Shown here: piece by piece, positions 1 to 5,696 of the stretch
How the letters are laid out: each line of letters begins with the position of its first letter
Numbering within the stretch: the stretch's first letter is position 1
Assembly: GCA_964471755.1 (NCBI GenBank)
Contig: CAYYJM010000314.1
Span: 1 to 6,707 of the forward strand
Length of the DNA: 6,707 nt
Origin: CAYYJM01 sp964471755
GTDB lineage: Bacteria; Planctomycetota; Planctomycetia; Gemmatales; Gemmataceae
Direction of reading: 5' to 3'
Notes under the pieces: model-generated
Told to the model about the DNA's origin: nothing
Database searches by the model: none
The model's input: only the letters and a program-made list of their open reading frames with translations
Translations under genes and position numbers: made by a program

Positions 1-1
1 C

Positions 2-658
2 TCAGCCAGGTCCGACGAGCCGACCCTGTTCCAGCGTGAGACTGCGCGTGCAGACCGCGCCGACCAGATCGGGATCGTGCGAGGCGACCAGGAGCGTGCC
101 CGGCCAGCGCTGGAGCAGGGCGATCAGATCGGCCTTGCCCTGTGGATCCAGGTGCAGCGTCGGCTCGTCGAGCAGGAGAACCTCCGGCCGCATGGCCAGG
201 ACGCCGGCCAGGGCGACACGCCGTTTCTCACCGCCGGACAGCTGGTGCGGCACGCGCTCCTCATGGCCGGTCATGCCGACCTCGGCCAGGGCGGTCGTGA
301 CGCGGTCGCGAACCTCGGCCTCGGTCAGGCCCAGGTTGAGCGGGCCGAAGGCGACATCGTCGAGAACAGTCGGGTTGAACAACTGGTCGTCGCTGTCCTG
401 AAAGACGATGCCGAGCCGACGCGGCAACTGCTGACGCTGGGCCGGCACCAGCAGATCGAGCCCGGCCACGACGAGACGATCAGCTCGGGCGATGAGCAGT
501 CCGGCGAGGCAGAGCAGCAGGGTCGATTTGCCCGCGCCGTTGGCTCCGCGCAGGGCGACGCGCTCGCCGGCCTCGACGCGGAAGGTGACGCCCTCCAGAA
601 CGGTTCGCGCGGCGTAGCGGCAGGTCAGATTCTCGACGACGAACATGCTCGATCCCAT
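2..658 (-). CDS. CbiO/ECF-type ABC transporter ATP-binding protein
   Basis: ATPase subunit of an ABC transporter, acting at the cytoplasmic face of the membrane. Numbering from the GTG at 661, it has Walker A GANGAGKST (39-47), Q-loop FQD (87-89), signature LSGGE (141-145), Walker B LLLDEP (162-167) with catalytic Glu166, and H-loop His195. The stretch SDDQLFNPTVLDDVAFGP (90-107) and the AGVLAM motif after the signature are typical of CbiO/EcfA ATPases that energise cobalt, nickel or vitamin uptake. At about 218 aa it is shorter than many CbiO proteins (about 270 aa) because it lacks the C-terminal extension, but it is complete: the TGA is at 2-4. The start is ambiguous. GTG 661 and ATG 658 both overlap the permease stop, the latter as TGATG. 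ATG 646 has a weak GGGA six bases upstream and gives the usual family N-terminus (MFVVENL). The ATPase fold is certain; the substrate is unknown. Confidence 0.9.
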   Translation of the reverse strand: MGSSMFVVENLTCRYAARTVLEGVTFRVEAGERVALRGANGAGKSTLLLCLAGLLIARADRLVVAGLDLLVPAQRQQLPRRLGIVFQDSDDQLFNPTVLDDVAFGPLNLGLTEAEVRDRVTTALAEVGMTGHEERVPHQLSGGEKRRVALAGVLAMRPEVLLLDEPTLHLDPQGKADLIALLQRWPGTLLVASHDPDLVGAVCTRSLTLEQGRLVGPG

Positions 659-1674
659 CACAGCGGAGCCGGCAGATCACGCCGACAGAAGACCCAGAAG
701 GCCATCGCGTAGCCGAGGATGCCGACGCCGAAGAGCAGCAGCACCGACGGCACCGGCACGCCAGCGACCGGAACGCTCCAGCCCTGGCCGAGAATGACCG
801 CCTGGGGGTTATAGTAGTACAGAAGCGTCAGCGGTCGCAGCGGTGCGATGACGTACCACATCTGGCCCAGCACGTTGAGCAGGAACATGAGCAGGGTCAC
901 CAGCACGGCGATGCCCAGGACGCGCAGACGCGACCGCCCGGCCGCCGAGAGCCACATCGTCGCGCCGGACAGGGCGAAGAGCAGGCCGGCTACAACGGCC
1001 ATCGCCGGAGCGAACTGCCAGGGCCGAACCTGGAGCCGTTCCCGCTGATACGCCTCCTCCTCCGGCGGCACCACGATGGAGCCCTTCATCTCGAACTTGA
1101 ACGGCCCCGCTTCCAGGCGATAGAGCGCCTCGGGAACCTTCATGTCGGGCCGCTCCGCGACCTGAATCGGCGTGATCAGCCAGGCTCCGAGAAAGTTGCC
1201 CGCGAGCAGACTCAGGCACAGGATCGGGATCACGATCACATCGACGATCAGGTGCGCCAGGACGACGCGAAAGCGGGCCAGCGGCTGGGCCAGGAGCAGT
1301 TCCATGGTGCCGCGATCGATCTCGCCGACGATGGCCCCGGCCGCCCGACCGATCGCCCAGATGCACAGGATGATCTGCACCAGCGGATGGATGTAGCCGA
1401 TCGAGAGCATGTCCATGGCGTGGTCGAGCTGGATGCGATCGGCACCGAGAATGCTCTTGATGAGCTGACCGGGCCCGCTGAAAACCTCGTTCTCGATGTC
1501 CATGCGGGTGAAGCCGGCGAACGAGGCCATGCGGATGAAGAACGGAGCCAGTTCGCTCAGGACGCGCGCGGTGATGAGTGCCCACAGCAGCTGAAAGGCC
1601 AGCAGAAGCAGGCCGATGACGAGCAGCGGCCAGCGGATGTCGCGGAGCAGCTTGCGGACCAGAATCCAGGTCAT
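658..1674 (-). CDS. ABC-2 type transporter permease
   Basis: Integral membrane subunit (338 aa) of an ABC-2 exporter, forming the translocation path driven by the ATPase encoded just upstream. I see six hydrophobic segments at about residues 14-36, 93-113, 138-168, 222-245, 251-276 and 308-330. Positive charges fit an inside N-terminus (RKLLRDIR), an inside loop at 246-251 (GRSRLR) and an inside C-terminus (CRRD). The loop after segment 2 carries EIDRGTMELLLAQPLAR (118-134), the motif by which ABC-2/NosY-like permeases contact the ATPase. Two sizeable external loops (about 37-92 and 169-221) are hydrophilic; the second is rich in Glu and Pro. The ATG at 1674 overlaps the upstream TGA by 4 bases (ATGA). 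A GAGGA abuts the ATG too closely to be a normal ribosome-binding site, so translational coupling is likely. The substrate cannot be told: drugs, lipids, polysaccharide and metal-protein maturation (NosY) are all known for the family. Confidence 0.88.
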   Translation of the reverse strand: MTWILVRKLLRDIRWPLLVIGLLLLAFQLLWALITARVLSELAPFFIRMASFAGFTRMDIENEVFSGPGQLIKSILGADRIQLDHAMDMLSIGYIHPLVQIILCIWAIGRAAGAIVGEIDRGTMELLLAQPLARFRVVLAHLIVDVIVIPILCLSLLAGNFLGAWLITPIQVAERPDMKVPEALYRLEAGPFKFEMKGSIVVPPEEEAYQRERLQVRPWQFAPAMAVVAGLLFALSGATMWLSAAGRSRLRVLGIAVLVTLLMFLLNVLGQMWYVIAPLRPLTLLYYYNPQAVILGQGWSVPVAGVPVPSVLLLFGVGILGYAMAFWVFCRRDLPAPL

Positions 1675-2555
1675 TCCTCGGCTCCGTGATAACGAGCGTA
1701 GACGGCTCGGAGACCGAGCGGCTCCATCCGCAGTTCGCGCAGCGGCTGCCGGCTCAACCAGCCGAGCAATTCCGGCAGTGGGCCGGTGTACTCCAGCCGA
1801 AGCGTCGCTCCTCGTTCTCCCACCTCGGGAACGAGGACGCTCAGGCCGGGCAGAGTCGGCACCGGCTCATGCGGGCCATCGAACCGGGCGACGACGAGCC
1901 GACCCTGTTTGATGTCGGCCAGCCGTTCCAGGTGGACGAGCTTGCCCAGGCGCAGGATGGCGACCCGATTGCAGACGGCTTCCACCTCGGCCAGGACGTG
2001 GGACGAGAAGAGGATCGCCTCGCCACGCTGGCGGGCCAACTGAACCTGTTCCAGCAGCGAGTCGCGCATGGTCGGATCGAGGGCGTTGGTCGGCTCGTCC
2101 ATGATGACCAGGGGAGCCTGCGGAGCCAGCACCTGCAACAGGGCCACCTTGCGCTTCATGCCGGACGAGAGCGTCGTCAGCGGACGATCGATGTCGATGT
2201 CGAACGTCCGGGCGAGGGCCGGCAGGTCTTCCCGGATCGGCTGGCCGCGCAGGTCGGACAGGAAGCGAATGAGCTGCCGACCGGTCATGTTCTCGTAGAG
2301 CCGCAGTTCGCCCGGCAGGTAGGCGACGTGCTGGCGAGCGGCGACGCTGTCGTGCCAGCAGTCATGGCCGGCGATCCGTGCCGAGCCGGCACTGGGACGA
2401 AGGAAGCCGAGCATCAGACGCAGGGCCGTCGTCTTGCCGGAGCCGTTGGGACCGAGCAGGCCGACGACCTCGCCCGGCGCGATGGTCAGATTCAGCGAAT
2501 CCAGGGCGCGGTAGGAGCCATACTGTTTCGTCAGATCCTGAGTTTGCAGCAGCAT
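1671..2555 (-). CDS. ABC-2 exporter ATP-binding protein (CcmA/NatA-like)
   Basis: Nucleotide-binding subunit (294 aa) that powers the ABC-2 permease encoded immediately downstream. It has Walker A GPNGSGKTT (35-43), signature in the variant form LSSGM (129-133), Walker B VIMDEP (150-155) with catalytic Glu154, D-loop ALD (158-160) and H-loop His186. The usual Q-loop glutamine is replaced: the region reads YLPGELRLYENMTG (79-92), as in a known subset of CcmA-type drug and bacteriocin ATPases. Beyond residue 215 is a C-terminal extension of about 80 aa ending EPLGLRAVYARYHG, which resembles the DUF4162-like tail of such ATPases (the EPSLEEVF-type ending). The ATG at 2555 has AAGGA nine bases upstream. 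The gene starts 34 bases after the glgP stop with no visible terminator between, so co-transcription is likely. The family is sure; the substrate is not known. Confidence 0.92.
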   Translation of the reverse strand: MLLQTQDLTKQYGSYRALDSLNLTIAPGEVVGLLGPNGSGKTTALRLMLGFLRPSAGSARIAGHDCWHDSVAARQHVAYLPGELRLYENMTGRQLIRFLSDLRGQPIREDLPALARTFDIDIDRPLTTLSSGMKRKVALLQVLAPQAPLVIMDEPTNALDPTMRDSLLEQVQLARQRGEAILFSSHVLAEVEAVCNRVAILRLGKLVHLERLADIKQGRLVVARFDGPHEPVPTLPGLSVLVPEVGERGATLRLEYTGPLPELLGWLSRQPLRELRMEPLGLRAVYARYHGAEE

Positions 2556-2589
2556 CGGCGGGTGTCCTTACTCCTACCGCGTTTCCCGG

Positions 2590-5077
2590 TCACATCAGCG
2601 GCTGGATGCCCCAGATCTCACGGGCGTAGTCCTGGATGGTGCGATCGCTGGAGAACTTGCCGATGCGGGCGACGTTCAGGATCGCCTTGCGAGCCCAGGC
2701 CTGACGCTGCTGATACACGCCGGACACCTCCTGCTGGGCCGTCAGGTACGATTCCAGATCGGCCAGGTGGAAGTACTGCTCCATCGGCGCGAGCAGACGC
2801 TGGGCCACCCAGCGGTGCCGATCGGGCTGCTCGGGGCAGAATCGGCCCTGATCGAAGGCGTTGAGAATCCGACCGACGTGCCGGTTGCGTCGAGCGATCT
2901 CGTCGGGGCGGTAGCTGCCGGTGCGCTGGAGCTGCCGGACCTGATCGACGGTCAGGCCGAACAGGAAGAAGTTCTCCGCGCCGACCTCCTGGCGAATCTC
3001 GATGTTCGCGCCGTCGAGCGTGCCTATGGTCAGAGCACCGGTCATGGCGAACTTCATGTTGCCGGTGCCGGACGCCTCGGTGCCGGCGGTCGAGACCTGC
3101 TCGGAGAGGTCGGCCGCCGGGATCATCAACTCGGCCAACGTGACGCGGTAGTCCGGCACGAACAGCAGGCGGAGCAGGCCCTCTGTCCGGCGATCGTGAT
3201 TGATGACCGTGGCGACGTCGTTGATCAGGCGGATGATGGCCTTGGCCTGGCGGTAGCCCGGCGCGGCCTTGCCGGCGAAGATGTACGTCCGCGGCACCGA
3301 CGGCCGAACGCCCTCATCGACGAGCATCAGGTACTCGTGGACGACGTGCAGCAGTGTCAGCGTTTGCCGCTTGTACTCGTGGATGCGCTTGACCTGGATG
3401 TCGAACAGGGAGTCCACGTCGACCTGCACTCCCATCGCATCGACCAGATACCGGGCCAGGCGTGCCTTGTTCTGCTGCTTGATGTGGAGGAACTGTTCCT
3501 GGAACGCCGGGTTGTCGGCGTACGGCTCCAGATCGCGGAGGCGATCCAGGTCGGTGATCCAGGCATCGCCGATGGTCTCGCGGAGGAGCCGGGCCAGGGC
3601 GGGATTGGCCGACAGCAGCCAGCGGCGCGGCGTGACGCCGTTGGTCTTGTTGTTGAACTTCTCCGGGGCCATCCAGGCGAAGTCGGGCACCAGCTCGGTT
3701 TGCACAAGCTGCGAATGGACCGCCGCCACGCCGTTGACGGAATGGCTGCCCACGATGGCCAGGTTGGCCATGCGGACCTTCTTTTCGCCGCCTTCCTCGA
3801 TCAGGCTCAGCCGTGCGATTCGGCCCTCGTCCTGCGTGCGCGAACGGACCCGTTGCAGGAAGCGGGTGTTGATCTCGTAGATGATCTGCAGATGCCGTGG
3901 CAGGACGGTCTCCAGCAGCGAGACGGGCCACTTTTCCAGGGCCTCGGGCAGGAGCGTGTGGTTGGTGTAGGCGAACGTCCGGGTGGTGATGTCCCAGGCC
4001 TGCTCCCAGGGCAGGTTCTGCTCGTCGATCAGGAAGCGCAGTAGCTCGGCGATGGCCAGGGTCGGATGGGTGTCGTTGAGCTGGATGGCGACCTTCTCGG
4101 GGAAGCGATCGAAGGTGTTGTGCGTTCGACGATACCGGCGAACGATGTCGCGGATGGCGCAGGCGGACAGGAAGTATTCCTGGATGAGCCGCAACTCACG
4201 CCCCTGAGCCGGCGACTCGCTGGGGTAGAGAACCTTGGAGATCGTCTCGCTGAGGACCTTCTGCTGGACGGCCTGGACGTAATCGCCCTCGTTGAAGATG
4301 CGCATGTCCACTTCCTGTGACGCGCGGGCGGAGTAGAGGCGCAGGTAGTGGACGATCTGACCGCCGTAGCCGACGATGGGGATGTCAGACGGCACGCCGA
4401 TGACGACGCGCCAGTCGAGCCACATGGGGCTGTAGTTGCCCCGGCGATCGATATCGCTCTCGACCCGGCCGTAGACCGGGATGAGGAAGGCGTGCTGTGG
4501 CCGATCGATCATCCAGGGACAGGCGTAGGTCNNNNNNNNNNTCGGGCCGTTCGACCTGCTCGCCGCCGCGGATCTCCTGCTTGAACAGGCCGTAGTCGTA
4601 GTTGATGCCGTAGCCGTAGCCGGGCAGGCCGAGAGTGGCCAGCGAATCAAGGAAGCAGGCCGCCAGTCGGCCGAGGCCGCCGTTGCCGAGGGCGGCGTCG
4701 GCCTCGTTCCCCTCGACCTCTTCCAGCGAGAAGCCCAGGTTCCGGCAGACCTCCTCGCAGGGGGCCCGCAGGTTGAGGTTGACCAGATTGTTGTCGAGCG
4801 ATCGGCCGATGAGGAACTCCATCGACAGGTAGTACAACCGCTTGGCGTCGGCCTGCTGATAGCGCTGCTCGGTGATCAGCATGCGATCGACGAGGTAGTC
4901 GCGCACGGCGAGGCCGACGGCCTGGAAGCGCTGCCGATGATCGAGCTGATCGAGCGGATTGCCGAGGGTGTAGGTGGCGTGGTGTCGAACGGCCTGTTCC
5001 AGGCGGGCCACCTCCCGGGCGTTGTCGCTCACGGTCGGGGTCGTCATCGGAGTCGTCGTCGGACTCGTCGCTGGCAT
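2590..5077 (-). CDS. glgP: Glycogen/maltodextrin phosphorylase (GT35), interrupted by an assembly gap
   Basis: Cytoplasmic enzyme that removes glucose from the non-reducing end of alpha-1,4-glucans with phosphate, giving glucose-1-phosphate. The 10-N gap at 4532-4541 puts the two halves in different frames. Upstream (about 178 aa) contains YYLSMEFLIGRSL, GNGGLGRLAACFLDS and GYGINYDYGLF. Downstream (646 aa) contains DTHPTLAIAELLR, NHTLLPEALEKW, GSHSVNGVAAVHS, KTNGVTPRRW, DIQVKRIHEYKRQ and EASGTGNMKF, whose lysine (about residue 675 of the repaired protein) carries pyridoxal phosphate. Repaired length is about 828 aa, normal for the family. The ATG at 5077 has GAGGA six bases upstream; an in-frame ATG at 5047 is an alternative. 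The Thr/Pro-rich N-terminus lacks the phosphorylatable serine region of animal enzymes, so control by phosphorylation as in muscle is unlikely. It leads a probable operon with the ABC genes. Preference for glycogen or maltodextrin cannot be read from sequence. Confidence 0.95.
4532..4541. other. Assembly gap (10 N) inside glgP
   Basis: Ten undetermined bases lie between the codons for QVERP and those for TYACPW of the phosphorylase. Ten Ns shift the frame. Compared with the family pattern VE-x-x-DDWLRYGN-PW, four residues are missing, of which the first two bases (GA) and the last base (G) of the missing codons are present on either side. That predicts 9 missing bases, so the Ns are most likely a fixed-length placeholder and the frame break is not biological. 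Confidence 0.95.
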
Positions 5078-5083
5078 GAGGGT

Positions 5084-5088
5084 TCCTC
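5084..5088 (-). promoter_or_regulatory. Ribosome-binding site of glgP
   Basis: GAGGA on the minus strand lies six bases before the ATG at 5077. This spacing favours 5077 over the in-frame ATG at 5047, which has no comparable site. Confidence 0.7.
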
Positions 5089-5136
5089 ACTCCGGATGGT
5101 TCACAGGCTCAGGACGGCCTCGGGATCCCTATCACC

Positions 5137-5170
5137 CATCTTGCGAGCGACTGCGGAAATAGGCAAGATG
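5137..5170. repeat. 8-bp inverted repeat, possible operator
   Basis: CATCTTGC (5137-5144) and GCAAGATG (5163-5170) are perfect reverse complements separated by 18 bases. They sit in the shared upstream region of glgP and the STAS gene, and the weak leftward -35/-10 pair coincides with the two arms. The centre-to-centre distance of 26 bases is compatible with two half-sites of a DNA-binding dimer of dimers or a looping site, but no known consensus was recognised. A chance occurrence is possible. Confidence 0.35.
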
Positions 5171-5205
5171 TATTGACTTCTCTGGGTGGGCGGGCGGCCG
5201 ATCGG

Positions 5206-5211
5206 TATGAT
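5206..5211 (+). promoter_or_regulatory. Candidate -10 box for the STAS-FHA unit
   Basis: TATGAT matches the sigma-70 type -10 consensus at five of six positions and lies about 70 bases before the STAS start. It has no properly spaced -35 and no extended TGn, so it may depend on an activator or a different sigma factor, or not be used. Confidence 0.35.
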
Positions 5212-5272
5212 GATTACAGTGATCCTGCCAGCCCCGCAGCCAGGGGGGTGAGGATTCCCGCTGGATCGAACG

Positions 5273-5277
5273 GGAGG
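5273..5277 (+). promoter_or_regulatory. Ribosome-binding site of the STAS gene
   Basis: GGAGG lies five bases before the ATG at 5283 within a G-rich run. It is a strong Shine-Dalgarno match and fixes this start codon. Confidence 0.75.
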
Positions 5278-5282
5278 GCGTC

Positions 5283-5645
5283 ATGTTGTTGCGGATCGAG
5301 ATGGTCGGAGCCGTCGCGCTGCTGACCTTGATGGACAACAAACTGGATGCGTCCAACCAGGAAGAATTCAACCGCGAGGTGGACCCGGTGCTGGCTCAGA
5401 CGAGCAAGATCGTTCTCGACCTGCACCTGGTCGAGTTCGTCGATTCCAGCGGCTGCAACTCGCTGCTGCGCACGGTGAGCAAGCTCCGGCCCAGTGGCCA
5501 GGTTCTCACGCTCTGTGCCTCCCGGACACGGGTCCGGGAGACGTTCAATCTGGTCGGTCTGCACCGCACCTGCGAGCTGTACGAGACGGTCGCGGAAGGA
5601 CTGAAGTCCTTCGGTGAGACGGGCGAACGACCCGCTCCGGGTTGA
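5283..5645 (+). CDS. STAS-domain protein (anti-anti-sigma factor like)
   Basis: Small cytoplasmic protein (120 aa) consisting of one STAS domain at about residues 3-108. In the SpoIIAA/RsbV family such proteins bind an anti-sigma kinase and release a sigma factor; phosphorylation of a conserved serine blocks binding. The core motif is FVDSSGCNSLLR (52-63). Ser55, following Asp54, matches the phosphorylated serine of SpoIIAA and RsbV, preceded by the usual beta strand KIVLDLHLV (42-50). The C-terminal tail (GETGERPAPG) looks disordered. No anti-sigma kinase, phosphatase or sigma factor is in the window, so the partner is unknown. STAS domains also serve in stressosomes and chemosensory or lipid-transport systems, so the sigma-factor role is inferred. 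The FHA membrane gene follows after 51 bases on the same strand with no visible terminator, suggesting one transcript. Confidence 0.88.
   Translation: MLLRIEMVGAVALLTLMDNKLDASNQEEFNREVDPVLAQTSKIVLDLHLVEFVDSSGCNSLLRTVSKLRPSGQVLTLCASRTRVRETFNLVGLHRTCELYETVAEGLKSFGETGERPAPG
5519..5540 (+). repeat. 9-bp perfect hairpin inside the STAS gene
   Basis: CTCCCGGAC (5519-5527) and GTCCGGGAG (5532-5540) are perfect reverse complements around the 4-base loop ACGG. It lies in the coding sequence over the codons for about residues 80-86 (SRTRVRE). No T-tract follows, so it is not a standard terminator. It may be a chance product of high GC and Arg codons. Confidence 0.55.
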
Positions 5646-5696
5646 CACGCTGGCTAGGATGTATCGTCCCCGGCCGAAGTGAGGCGAGTCGCCATC

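Larger units (their letters stand above)
5078..5282. promoter_or_regulatory. Divergent intergenic region between glgP and the STAS gene
   Basis: These 205 bases must hold the promoters of both blocks. Rightward, TATGAT (5206-5211) is a good -10 box, but no -35 sits 16-18 bases before it; the nearest good hexamer, TTGACT (5173-5178), is 27 bases away. Leftward, only a weak pair is seen: TTGCCT (minus strand, 5161-5166) and CAAGAT (minus strand, 5138-5143) spaced by 17 bases. A transcript from the rightward -10 would begin near 5218. Its leader could fold through ATCCT (5222-5226) with AGGAT (5251-5255) and CCCC (5232-5235) with the G-run at 5243-5248, just before the ribosome-binding site. No small ORF with family likeness or RNA gene was recognised. 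Confidence 0.45.

Noticed and set aside
1686..2864. Long open frame on the plus strand (392 codons) opposite the ABC ATPase and the end of glgP
   Set aside because: It is antisense to two clear genes, crosses their junction, has no family likeness, and is rich in Gln, Asp and Arg as expected from the reverse of GC-rich codons.
2767..4044. Open frame of 425 codons on the plus strand inside glgP
   Set aside because: Lies wholly opposite conserved phosphorylase motifs and has low-complexity Leu/Asp/Val composition; a shadow of the high-GC gene.
2590..4650. Reading glgP as two separate genes or a pseudogene
   Set aside because: The residues between the gap and 4650 in the downstream frame are not phosphorylase-like, while the other frame is; the break coincides exactly with the N run.
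5173..5211. TTGACT and TATGAT as a full promoter pair for the STAS gene
   Set aside because: The 27-base spacing is far from the 16-18 required; only the -10 box is retained as a candidate.
5642..5660. TTGACA (5642-5647) and TAGGAT (5655-5660) as an internal promoter for the FHA gene
   Set aside because: The spacing is only 7 bases and neither element has a correctly spaced partner, so it does not form a sigma-70 type promoter.
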